DNA of 64,000 bases from CAVUCH01 sp963763095 (GTDB lineage: Bacteria > Acidobacteriota > Vicinamibacteria > Vicinamibacterales > JAENWD01), in the NCBI GenBank assembly GCA_963763095.1, contig CAVXNR010000021.1:1-64000 (forward strand), read 5' to 3'. The position numbers and the translations under genes were made by a program. The notes below the pieces were generated by a model, which did no database searches, was not told the DNA's origin, and worked only from the letters and a program-made list of their open reading frames with translations. This document shows positions 16,586-25,401 of this stretch, piece by piece; the stretch's first letter is position 1, and each line of letters begins with the position of its first letter.

Positions 16586-18302
16586 TTAGAGCACGCAAGC
16601 AGCAGGCTGAAGGCGAGGCCCGACGGCCGCCGGGGCTCCTTTGTGGACGAACCGGTGCCGCGCCTCGTGGTAGGCGGGATTGGGCCCGAAGAAGCTCCGA
16701 GACATCTGCGACAGCTCCTCGACCCTGTAGGCGGCCAACGGCTTTCGGCGTTCGTCAGCGATCCTCCGCTCGCGCTTGGCCTCGAGGAGATGCCGGAAGT
16801 CCGGGTGCCGGGCGAGCTCCTCGGCCCGCCGTGCTGTCTCTGCTTCGAACTCGACGATGTCGTGACCGAAGCACTCGTCCAGAAATCCAAGGTCCCTGGC
16901 ATAGCGTGCGCTGATCGTGAGCCGGCCCTCGGTCAGCTCCAGCGATGTTCGCGCGCCGACGCGCCGCGGCAGCGTGTAGGTCCAGGTACTCCGACCCGAA
17001 GAGGCCGCCCATCCCGCTGTAGTGTGGGTTCAGGACGACACCGTCCCGCGCGAAAACGCGATCGCTGGCGAGCGCCATCATCGCCCCGCCCGCCCCCGCG
17101 TTGCCACGCAGGGCCGCGATCACGAGGTGCGACGGCGTCTCGATGATGTCGCGCACAAGGTCGTTGATCGCTTGGATATTGGCCCAGGATTCTGCTGCCG
17201 AGTCGCGGGCCGCCTCGATCATGTTCAGGTGGATACCATTTGAGAAGAAGGAGCGACCACCCATCAGTGCGATGACCTTGGTGGACCGCGTACGGGCATG
17301 ACGGTAGGCCTTGCGGAGGCGATGGCATTGCTCAGTACTCATCGCGCCGTTGTAGAAGTCGAAGGCGAGATATCCGACATCTCGCCGTTCCCAGTAGACG
17401 ATCTCTCGGTACGTGCGGTAGTCGTTGGAGTCGGTGAGCTCGATTGGTCGCTCGGGCACATCAGTCACGCGCGCGCCCAGCACCTGAGTAGCTGGGAGCT
17501 TGATGTTCGCGAATGGGCCGTGGTTCCTGGCCTTCAAGTGGCTCAGCCAGATGGCTCCATCGACCGTGCCTATGCAGACCGCTCCAGCTCGACGAGCCAG
17601 GACGGCGCCCGGCGATCCCTTGAGTCGGTCCTCCTCGTGAGCGCCGTAGAGGTGGAACTCCTCGCCGAAGAGGCTGCCGTCCAGTACGCCAGGGCTGCTG
17701 TCCGCCGCACGAATTTTGCGGGCGATGTGGGCCGTCGAATCCCGACGCCAGTCGATGGCGCGGTCGGCTTGCTTCATCGGCGGACGCACCGTACCCCTCA
17801 CGTCCGGTCGAGAGTAGTCCAGGGCCTCGGGGACGTAGTCGCGGCGTTGGAACCGCTCGGTGGCGGTGAGCACTGCGCGCACGGCGGCCTCGGTCACCGC
17901 GCCTCGGTACAGGCTGCTCTTCGGCGGCGGCCTGCGTGACATGCCGAACTCCTCGGTCGCCCAGATGGGCCCGGTATCCATGCCGGCCTCGGCCTGGAGG
18001 ACGGTCACGCCCCAGCACTCTTCATCCCGATCGATCGCCCAATCGAGCGACGAGGGACCGCGATCACCCTTGATTCCCGGATGCACGATGAGGCAGGTGT
18101 GGTGGTCCCAAATCTCGCGGGGGATCGCCCGCTTCAGCATCGGCGCGACAATGAGGTCTGGTCGGTGCTCCCTCACGGCATTGGTCATCACCTCGTCGCC
18201 AGTCGCCAGGTGAATCGCGACGCCGTGGCCACGGTTGGTCAACTCGGCCTGCAGCCGCTGGCTGAGGCTGTTATGTGCTGTCGTGACGAACAGGATGCGC
18301 AT
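16586..18302 (-). CDS. hypX: hydrogenase maturation factor HypX, one frameshift
   Basis: Two-domain enzyme that makes the CO ligand of [NiFe]-hydrogenase from a formyl group, used by aerobic hydrogen oxidisers. The N-terminal formyl-THF-binding domain has IVHPGIKGDRGPSSLDWAI and GMDTGPIWA. The C-terminal enoyl-CoA hydratase-like domain has LMGGRSFFSNGIHLN, RGNAGAGGAMMALASD and GVVLNPHYSGMGGLFGSEY. There, near 16985, one extra base breaks the frame. In the next frame the family sequence continues (YWTYTLPRRVGARTSLEL) to a stop at 16586, total about 572 codons, the usual length. GAGGAGA precedes ATG 18302. No hyp, hox or hup genes are nearby. Confidence 0.85.
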
Positions 18303-18555
18303 GTCGCAGTCGTCTCCTCTACCAGACGACTACGCAAAATGGCCTCGGAACCGGACATCAAGCCCCACACCGCGTCTCTTCTCGTTGCCCCGGATGTCAC
18401 TTTTTACTCCAGGTGGCTCCTATGTATGTGTGCGGCGCCGCCAGGCGCGAAAGGGAGCGGCTGGCTCTTGGCGCGCGAGCGCCGACACCACCCGCAGCCA
18501 ACCAGCAATCTGGTTCCAACTCGCCCCTGTTCTGGTCGTCGGCAGTCGGCGCCGA

Positions 18556-19560
18556 TTACTTCAGCTTCCCGTACTCTGCCTGCGCCTGCGCCAGAACGGG
18601 CACATCAGGGTCGGCGTCCTTCCACAACAACAGGAATTCCTGATACGCGGCCCGCGCGCCCATCTGATCACCTGCGCGCGCCAGCGATCGGGCTTTTTCC
18701 AGGAGCGCGCGAGCGCCGGCCGGGTCTCCCATCATCAAGCCCCGGTGGTCGAGGATCTTCTGAAACTCCGCGACCGCTTGCTGATGCTGTCCGTTGGCGG
18801 CATAGGCGTGAGCACGAACGTACACGGGATACAGGCTGCCGAAGAAAGCGTTGAATGCCGTCGGCGGGACCGCACGCTCGTAGGGGACGTTTGCCTGCAG
18901 CAGTTCGATCGCCCTGGCCGGTTCGTTACGCGCGACTGCCGCGAGCGCGCGCAGCGTCGGCACATACGTGAATCTGACGACCGTGTCGCGTGGAAATCGA
19001 CCCTCGAGATCGTTGGCCAGCGATTCCGATCGTGTGGTCTCCCCCGCGAGGGCCAATGCGAAGCCGGTGGCATAGCTGACGTCGCGTGCACTCGACATCT
19101 TGAGGGCCGTCGCCGCACGCCGCCTGGCCGTTGGAGCGCCCGCTTGGCTGTATCGAAGCGGTCCAGATACATGTTGGCCGAGACCGAGCTGCTGTGGGCA
19201 AAGACCAGATCGGGATCGATCGCCAGGGCGCGCTCGGCCGAGTGGATCACATCCTCGTACCTGCCGGTGCCATGCGCGCTGTAGCCACCGCGCAGGCCAT
19301 GCGCATTGAGATCGCGAGGATAGGTCTGGGTCCAAAGCGTGACGGCCTGGAATGCCCTTTCGAGATCGCCCGTGACGTCGCGGTCGTACGCGTATTCGAT
19401 GAAGAATCGCTCCGGGTCGGTCGTTCGTTGCCGCAGTTCGTAGCCGCGGGTCGCGCTCTGAATCGCCAACTGCCGCTGGCCGATCCCGCTGTAACACACA
19501 CCCAGACCGGCGTGGTCCGCGGGCCAGTGAACGGGCGTTGGTGGGCCGATCGCGTTCGAT
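18556..19560 (-). pseudogene. C-terminal TPR part of a Ser/Thr kinase-TPR gene, truncated
   Basis: Two frames joined near 19110 read as the tetratricopeptide end of the kinase-TPR family: YELRQRTTDPERFFIEYAY, LWTQTYPRDLNAHGLRG, SAERALAIDPDLVFAHS, then EFQKILDHRGLMMGDPAGA and FLLLWKDADPDVPVLAQA. The kinase half and the first TPRs are missing upstream of about 19560, where similarity fades. No start codon fits. It is a 5'-truncated, frameshifted remnant. Confidence 0.65.
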
Positions 19561-19779
19561 GGAACTAGGTTTGTTCGAACCGCCGCAACTGCGCCGGCGT
19601 TCAGCAACTTGCGGGAATCGAGACCGAAAATGAAGGGTTGCCTACCGGATGGTCCAGAACAACCGAGCGAAGCGAGAAGGCTATTTGACCGCTTGGTTGC
19701 GCCATTTGGAGCGACTTCGAACCGCGGCATAGTTCGCCGCCCGCGGGGCGAGGCAACGGCCGTCGATCTTCAGACTACG

Positions 19780-21096
19780 TCAGGCGAGACCCGACACGCG
19801 CTGCAACGCAGCGAAGCGCGGCTGTGATCGAAGTCGGTCGAAAAGCGGGGAGACATTGAGAAATGAGAGCAGATAACTGCCTTCCCGTGCTGCCCGGTGG
19901 AGCCATTCGAACGCAGCTTCCATGTCGCCTAGACTCGCATGAACCAGGCCCACAATCTCGGCGGGGGGCGCCTGACGCGCGGGGCGTGTGATCAGGTCCT
20001 CAAGGATTGTCTGGGCCTCGTCGAAGCGGCCGCACAGCGCATGCATTCGCCCGAGGAGTCCGTGGGCCATCAAGTTGCCCTCCGAAAGGTCGTCGGCCTC
20101 CCGGAGCGCGGCTGTGGCGCTGGACTGATCGCCGAGCTGCTCGTACGCCAGTCCAAGGACCCAGTGCGCCAGCCAGAATTGCGGGTCCATCTCCAATGCG
20201 CCCAACTCCGCGTCGACGGATTCGGCGTATCGGCGCGCGAGAAAAAGCATATGGCCAACGCCCATCCGCCATGCGACGCTCAGCGGATCGAGTCTGACCG
20301 CCTCCGCTGCCTCGCGGACCGCCTCGTCGAACCGGCCTTGTGCCGCAAGGTAGTTCGCGCACCAGTTGCGAGCCGTGGCGTAGTCGGGCGCCAGCTCGAT
20401 CGCACAACCAAAAGACTGTTCGGCGCCTGCCCAGTCCCACTCTGACGTCATGCGGATGACACCCAGCGCGGCGTGGGCTTCCGCGATGGTGTCATCGATC
20501 TCGAGCGCTCTCGAGGCCGCGGCTTTTGCCGTGAGCAGGGCGTCCGGGGCACACGGCCAGCTATGCACTCGGAGAACAACGAAGCACTCGGCCAAGCCGA
20601 CGTACGCAAGCGCATAGGTTGGATCCAGATCGATCGCCTGCCGGAAATATCCGAGCGCCGCGCGTACCCCATCCACGTCACGTTTCGACCAATAGTGTCG
20701 GCCCTTCACGTAGGCGTGGTACGCCTCCAGACTCGTCGTGCGATGTACTCGCGGCCGCTCGTTCAGGAGGGGCTCACTTCCTGTCTCTGACACCCTGCCG
20801 ACGAATCGATACCCCCGGCGAGCGACGGTGGAGATATACCGCGGATCCGACGGTTCATCGCCGAGCGCACGCCGCAGCACGAATACGCTCTGCGTCAGAT
20901 TGGCCTCTTCCACGATCGCATCAGGCCACACGCGGCTCATGAGGTCGCCCTTCTCGACCGTCCGGCCCCTGTTGTCCAGCAGCAGTTGGAGGACATCGAG
21001 CGCCTTGGGAGGCACCATGATGGCTTCACCGTGGCGGAACAGGCGCCGTCGCCCCGTGTCGAGAGTGAATGGACCGAATCGGTAAACCTGTGCCAC
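19780..21096 (-). CDS. winged-helix regulator with TPR repeats (CadC/OmpR type)
   Basis: About 438 residues from GTG 21096, chosen because the DNA-binding domain begins right after it (VYRFGPFTLDTGRRRLFRHG); the frame is open to 21222 but that would overlap the start of the divergent gene. The first 100 residues are an OmpR/PhoB-type winged helix (PPKALDVLQLLLDNRGRTVE, LTQSVFVLRRALGDEP, RYISTVARRGYRFVG). No transmembrane helix follows; residues 115-430 are tandem TPRs (YFRQAIDLDPTYALAYVGLA and onward). It likely binds DNA and a partner protein; the target is unknown. Confidence 0.82.
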   Translation of the reverse strand: MAQVYRFGPFTLDTGRRRLFRHGEAIMVPPKALDVLQLLLDNRGRTVEKGDLMSRVWPDAIVEEANLTQSVFVLRRALGDEPSDPRYISTVARRGYRFVGRVSETGSEPLLNERPRVHRTTSLEAYHAYVKGRHYWSKRDVDGVRAALGYFRQAIDLDPTYALAYVGLAECFVVLRVHSWPCAPDALLTAKAAASRALEIDDTIAEAHAALGVIRMTSEWDWAGAEQSFGCAIELAPDYATARNWCANYLAAQGRFDEAVREAAEAVRLDPLSVAWRMGVGHMLFLARRYAESVDAELGALEMDPQFWLAHWVLGLAYEQLGDQSSATAALREADDLSEGNLMAHGLLGRMHALCGRFDEAQTILEDLITRPARQAPPAEIVGLVHASLGDMEAAFEWLHRAAREGSYLLSFLNVSPLFDRLRSQPRFAALQRVSGLA

Positions 21097-21133
21097 GGCT
21101 ATCGCCAGGAATTGAGCGTTTTTGATGGTTCTC

Positions 21134-21164
21134 TTGAGGACTTGGTCCGAGCGAGGCCTATAGT
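21134..21164 (+). promoter_or_regulatory. possible sigma-70-type promoter
   Basis: TTGAGG and TATAGT are separated by 19 bases and lie 27 bases before ATG 21191, between divergent genes. The spacing is longer than ideal, so support is modest. Confidence 0.35.
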
Positions 21165-21190
21165 ATCGCGCCACCAGGAAGGAGACACCA

Positions 21191-22018
21191 ATGGCGACTG
21201 TGCCTGCAAACGACGGAATCACGCTCAGCTATCGAGTTCACGGAAGCGGGCCGACCACAATCATGTATCTGCACGGATGGGCGGGGTCGGGTGCGCACTT
21301 CGACGAGGTGATCGGAGAGCTCGACCTGAACGCGATTCGAGTCGTCACCATGGACTTCCGTGGCCACGGCGATTCCGATAAAGCGGTAAAGCCGTACGAC
21401 CTCGATCGGATTGCAGAGGATGTGTGGAACGTGGCTGACGCCGCCGGCGCGACGAGCCTCGTCCTGGTCGGGTTCAGCATGAGCGGGAAGTTCGCTCAGT
21501 ATGTCGCTCTTCGCCGGCCTGAGCGCGTGTCTGGTCTCGTGCTGGTGGCCGGCTTTCCGGCCTCCGAGATGGCGTTCCCGCAGGACGTCGCCCGGGATTG
21601 GGTCTCACGTGCGGGAGACCGCGCACGGTTGCGGGAACTAATCATGCCCTTCATCAGCGAACCTGTCGACGCGGCCGTTCTTGATCGCTACGTGGACCAC
21701 GCCACCAATGTGCCGGCCGCCGCGCTCGAGTGCACGTTGCAAGCGTGCATCCGCACAACATTCGCCGATCGCGTTCGGATGCTGACTATGCCGACGCTGA
21801 TCGTGGGCGGAAGACGGGATGCTTACTTTGACGCGGAGGCCGTGGCCCAGCTTGCCCGACGTCTCCCCTGTGCGCGCGGCGTCTGCCTCGAATGCAACCA
21901 CGAGATACCGATGGAGCGGCCGCATGAATTGGCGCACCTGCTCGAGGCGTTCGTCGCTGGACTTGGCGTCGGGTGCCGCACGCACGCCGACGAGACTCCA
22001 GAGCCCGCGATGGGCTGA
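21191..22018 (+). CDS. alpha/beta hydrolase
   Basis: 275 residues, AAGGAGAC ribosome site. Typical fold order: oxyanion YLHGWAGSGAHF, strand VVTMDFRGHGDSDK, nucleophile elbow VLVGFSMSGKFAQYVA (Ser about 97), acid in VGGRRDAYFD, and His in LECNHEIPMERPHELA. All triad residues are present, so it should be active as an esterase, lactonase or related hydrolase; the substrate is unknown. Divergent from the winged-helix/TPR regulator at 19780-21096, which may control it. Confidence 0.85.
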   Translation: MATVPANDGITLSYRVHGSGPTTIMYLHGWAGSGAHFDEVIGELDLNAIRVVTMDFRGHGDSDKAVKPYDLDRIAEDVWNVADAAGATSLVLVGFSMSGKFAQYVALRRPERVSGLVLVAGFPASEMAFPQDVARDWVSRAGDRARLRELIMPFISEPVDAAVLDRYVDHATNVPAAALECTLQACIRTTFADRVRMLTMPTLIVGGRRDAYFDAEAVAQLARRLPCARGVCLECNHEIPMERPHELAHLLEAFVAGLGVGCRTHADETPEPAMG

Positions 22019-22137
22019 CGGGCTCGCTCAGGGCTGGATGGTCCAGGACCACGTTCGATTCCTGCGCGACTCACCATTTCGACCAATGAGTACGTCCTCG
22101 CCGGCTCCGCGGACGCCTACTTCAGGACGCATTGCCG

Positions 22138-22162
22138 GCCCCTCTCCCCGGGGGAGAGGGGC
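22138..22162. terminator. bidirectional hairpin between convergent genes
   Basis: GCCCCTCTCCCC and GGGGAGAGGGGC are perfect complements around one base. The palindrome lies between the ends of two convergent genes (stops at 22018 and 22186), where a shared terminator is expected. No T-run is present on either side. Confidence 0.5.
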
Positions 22163-22185
22163 ACGGTGAGGGTGCAGCCGGCTAA

Positions 22186-23238
22186 CTAGACCTTGGCGGC
22201 AAGCAGATTCATGAGGTGCTTGTCGATCTGCGCGAGCGCGTTCGGGTCGGCGCCGAACAGGGCGAGGTGTCCGTCGACGGTCTCGATAGGGTGAAACTCC
22301 GCATCTGGAATCAGCCGCCACTCCGCCTGGCAATCCGCCGGCGGGAAGAACATGTCGGTGGACATGGGCATCACGAAAGTCTTCGCCTTGATGCGGCCCA
22401 GCGCCTCCCGCAGGTCTCCTCCCGTGTGCCGGCTGACGTCTCCGCGCTGCCACTTCCACGCCATGCACAGCAGATCGTTGGGATCCATCACGCTGAAGTA
22501 GGCGTACATGAAGTTGACGATGAAGTCGTCGAGGGAAGAGAAGCCCAGCGCTTTGTGCTTGCCCTGCTGGAAGAACTTCGTGCTCCAACCCATCACGGCC
22601 CACATCTTGGCGTGGCGCAGCAGGCCTTCCCGGACATCGGCCGGCGATTCGTAGAAGCCTTTGTTGAAACCGGGATCGGACGTGATTGCATCGACCAGCG
22701 TCTCGGTGAACAGGAAGTCGTGCACGGTGTTGCGGGCGGTGCCGGCGATCGGGGCGGCCCGCTTCACCATCTCGGGATACCGCACGGCCCACTCGTAGGT
22801 CTGCTGCGCGCCCATCGAGCCACCGACCACCAGCGCGAGGTCGCTCAGGCCGAACTTCTCGGTGATGAGCTTATGCTGAGCGCGCACGTCGTCGCCGATG
22901 CGCACGCGCGGGAAGTTGGCCATGCCGTCCGGCGCCGGCGTGTTGTGCGGCGAGGTCGAGAGGCCGTTGCCGATCTGGTTGACGACGATGATGAAGTACT
23001 TGTCCGGATCCAGCCCGCGTCCCTTGCCGATCAGCACCTGCTCGATGATCTTGTTGGTGCCCGAGTACCAGGTCGGGACCAGGATGGCGTTGTCCTTGGC
23101 GGCGTTGAGCGTGCCGAAGGTCGCGTATGCCAGGTTGCAGTTGCGGATGGTGCTGCCTTCCTCCAGCTCCAGGTTGCCGACGTCGTGCAGCTCGTAGGGG
23201 CCGTGTAGATCCTGCGAGTAGTAGCTGTTGTTGACCAT
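22186..23238 (-). CDS. MetX-like alpha/beta hydrolase-fold protein
   Basis: 350 residues from ATG 23238. It follows the homoserine O-acetyltransferase (MetX) pattern: NCNLAYATFGTLNAAKDNAI, FIIVVNQIGNGLSTSPHNTP, FGLSDLALVVGGSMGAQQTY with nucleophile Ser in GGSMGAQ, AGTARNTVHDFL, and the acid-His end FHPIETVDGHLALFG. Many relatives are esterases rather than acyltransferases. It lies 32 bases after the Baeyer-Villiger monooxygenase on the same strand, so a shared operon is likely. In that setting it may hydrolyse the ester the monooxygenase makes, but that is inference. Confidence 0.8.
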   Translation of the reverse strand: MVNNSYYSQDLHGPYELHDVGNLELEEGSTIRNCNLAYATFGTLNAAKDNAILVPTWYSGTNKIIEQVLIGKGRGLDPDKYFIIVVNQIGNGLSTSPHNTPAPDGMANFPRVRIGDDVRAQHKLITEKFGLSDLALVVGGSMGAQQTYEWAVRYPEMVKRAAPIAGTARNTVHDFLFTETLVDAITSDPGFNKGFYESPADVREGLLRHAKMWAVMGWSTKFFQQGKHKALGFSSLDDFIVNFMYAYFSVMDPNDLLCMAWKWQRGDVSRHTGGDLREALGRIKAKTFVMPMSTDMFFPPADCQAEWRLIPDAEFHPIETVDGHLALFGADPNALAQIDKHLMNLLAAKV

Positions 23239-23270
23239 GCTCTTCTGCTCCCGGTGGATGGAAGGCCTTG

Positions 23271-24887
23271 CTACTCGAGCGCGAACCCTTCGTAGCCTTT
23301 GGCAGCGACCTCGTCGCACTTCTTGCGGTACCCGCCCACGCCTTCCGGGCCGAGGTAGGGCAGGAAAGCGCGCGGCTTGCCCGGGATGTTGGCGCTCATA
23401 TACCAGGAGTTGGCGCTCGTCATCAGCGTCGTGTTCACGACCTCGTTCACGTGCGCGACCCACTGGTCCTGTGCCTCGGGGGTTGGCTCGATCGCGGTCT
23501 TGCCGGTCTTGCCCATGTAGTCGATGAGATCGGAGACCCACTCGACGTGCTGCTCGATCGCCACCGGCATGTTGGTCAGCACCGAGGGGCTCTGCGGACC
23601 AGTGAGGGTGAAAAAGTTGGGGAAGCCGACCACTTGGATGCCGAGGTAGGTGCGCGGGCCCTCGGCCCACTCCTTGTCCAGGATCACCCCGCGGCGGCCC
23701 TTCAGGTTCAGCGCCTTCAGCGGCCCGGTCAGCGCATCGAACCCGGTGGCGAACACGATGATGTCGAACTCGTACTCCTTGCCGCCGGCGCGGATGCCCT
23801 TGTCGGTGATCTCCTCGATCGGTCCGTCCGCCTTGGCATCCACCAGCAGCACGTTGTCCTTGTTGAAGGTCTCGAAGTAGTTGGTGTCCAGCGGCTGGCG
23901 CTTGGTCCCGTAGTAGTAGCCCTTCGGGATCAGCTTCTCGGCCACCTTCGGGTCCTTCACCGTCGCGCGGATCTTGCGCTTGAGGTAGTCGGCGATGACG
24001 TCGTTGGCTTCCTTGCTGAAGAACATGTCCTGGTAGTTGGCCAGCCAGAACGCGAAGCCGCCGGCGTCCCAGCGCTTGTCCAGCTCGCGTTCGCGCTCCT
24101 CCTTCGACACCTCCAGCGCGGACTTCAGGATGAAGTAGTGCTCCTGACCGAAGAACGACTCACGGATGCGCTTGACGATGTTGTCGTAGTCCGCCTTGCG
24201 CGCCTTGACCAGCTCGGGGTCGACCTTGCCGTTGCGCGCGGGCACGCAGTAGTTGGCAGTGCGCTGGAACACGGTGAGCTGCTTCGCCTGTTGGGCGATC
24301 TCGGGAATCGCTTGGACCGCGGTCGCGCCGGTCCCGACCACGGCGACCCGCTTGGCGGTGAAGTCCACGCCTTCCTTGGGGAAGCGGCTGGTGTGGTACC
24401 ACGTGCCCTTGAACTTCTCCAGGCCCTTGAACTGCGGCATGTTGGTGGTGGAAAGCGTGCCGACTCCCGCGATCAGGTAGCGCGCGGTGACGCGCTCGCC
24501 CTTGTCAGTGTGCACGGTCCACAAGTTGGTGTTCTCGTCGAACTCGCCGCCCGTGACCTTGGTGCTGAACTGGATGTCGCGCTTGAGGTCATGGCGCTTG
24601 GCGACATGCTCGAGGTAGCGCAGAATCTCCGGCTGCGTAGGGTAGCGCTCCGTCCACTCCCACTCCTGCAGCAGCTGCTTGTCGAAGGTGAAGCAATAGA
24701 TGTAGGCGTCGGAATCGCAGCGCGCGCCCGGGTAGCGGTTCCAGTACCAGGTCCCGCCCACACTGTCGCCGGCCTCGTACACACGCACTTTCAATCCAAG
24801 CTTGTCGCGCAGCGTCTTCAGCATGTACATGCCGGAGAACCCGGCGCCGATCACGACCGCGTCGAAGTCCGGAGTCTCGCCAGCCAT
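23271..24887 (-). CDS. Baeyer-Villiger flavin monooxygenase
   Basis: 538 residues, GAGGAG ribosome site. FAD/NADPH enzyme that inserts oxygen next to a ketone to give an ester or lactone. Seen in order: FAD Rossmann loop VVIGAGFSGMYMLK (about 12), GGTWYWNRYPGARCD, the fingerprint FKGTWYHTSRFP (about 162, form FxGxxxHTxxFP), and the NADPH loop VVGTGATAVQAIPE (about 184). The second conserved region FDIIVFATGFDALTG (about 372) is also present. Normal length for the cyclohexanone-monooxygenase group. It is unusually rich in lysine (over 40) beside arginine-rich neighbours, which suggests transfer. Operon with the MetX-like gene. Confidence 0.92.
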   Translation of the reverse strand: MAGETPDFDAVVIGAGFSGMYMLKTLRDKLGLKVRVYEAGDSVGGTWYWNRYPGARCDSDAYIYCFTFDKQLLQEWEWTERYPTQPEILRYLEHVAKRHDLKRDIQFSTKVTGGEFDENTNLWTVHTDKGERVTARYLIAGVGTLSTTNMPQFKGLEKFKGTWYHTSRFPKEGVDFTAKRVAVVGTGATAVQAIPEIAQQAKQLTVFQRTANYCVPARNGKVDPELVKARKADYDNIVKRIRESFFGQEHYFILKSALEVSKEERERELDKRWDAGGFAFWLANYQDMFFSKEANDVIADYLKRKIRATVKDPKVAEKLIPKGYYYGTKRQPLDTNYFETFNKDNVLLVDAKADGPIEEITDKGIRAGGKEYEFDIIVFATGFDALTGPLKALNLKGRRGVILDKEWAEGPRTYLGIQVVGFPNFFTLTGPQSPSVLTNMPVAIEQHVEWVSDLIDYMGKTGKTAIEPTPEAQDQWVAHVNEVVNTTLMTSANSWYMSANIPGKPRAFLPYLGPEGVGGYRKKCDEVAAKGYEGFALE

Positions 24888-25401
24888 AGTCTGCTCCTCT
24901 GTTTTTGTTGCGTCGCCCGGTGTCCCGCCATTCAGGAGAACACAGGCGCAGCTAACCGCAACTTGCCCAGGAGCCTAACAGGATTCGAGCCGAATCGAGT
25001 TCCGAAAGCTTGGTCTTGATCGTGCTGCGAGCGACCGGCAGTTGAACGTCGCGCCGAATTGCCTGAGATCGCCTTCAGGCGTCAGCCGTTCGACTACCCG
25101 GGTGGGTTGCGGATTCAGCTCTTTAGAATCAGCCACTTGGAAATGGCCTGCCAACCGTAGCTCGCTCACGATTGCAGGCGAGCGAAGGTTGGTGGACCAG
25201 AACAGCGCCAGTTGGAACCCAGTGATCAGCTGGCTCTGTCGCGTTGAAGGCTTGCAGCGCGCGGCATGAGTCTGCAGACGCTCGAAATGGCCCACTCGTA
25301 GTAGCTGCAGGGGGCGTACCGGTGTGCAAGCAACCATGGGCGCGATCGGTAACCGCCGCCCGGGGAGGCGGATTTCTTACGAAGGATCAAGTAGCCCTTG
25401 A
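24888..25401. other. 514-bp stretch without a gene; one palindrome
   Basis: Between the monooxygenase start and the end of the next regulator gene I see no coding region with a ribosome site or family similarity. It contains the hairpin at 25151-25192 described separately. Confidence 0.5.
25151..25192. repeat. imperfect palindrome, CCGTAGCTCGC type, copy 1
   Basis: CCAACCGTAGCTCGC, a 12-base centre, then GCGAGCGAAGGTTGG. The arms are almost complementary. The same design with a shorter centre is found at 28680-28716, so this is a dispersed intergenic hairpin. Confidence 0.55.

Noticed and set aside
23268..25019. 583-residue plus-strand frame
   Set aside because: Antisense shadow of the Baeyer-Villiger monooxygenase; low-complexity Leu/Val/Ala/Arg content.
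24975..25337. 120-residue minus-strand frame
   Set aside because: No ribosome site, no family match, and it crosses the palindrome at 25151-25192.
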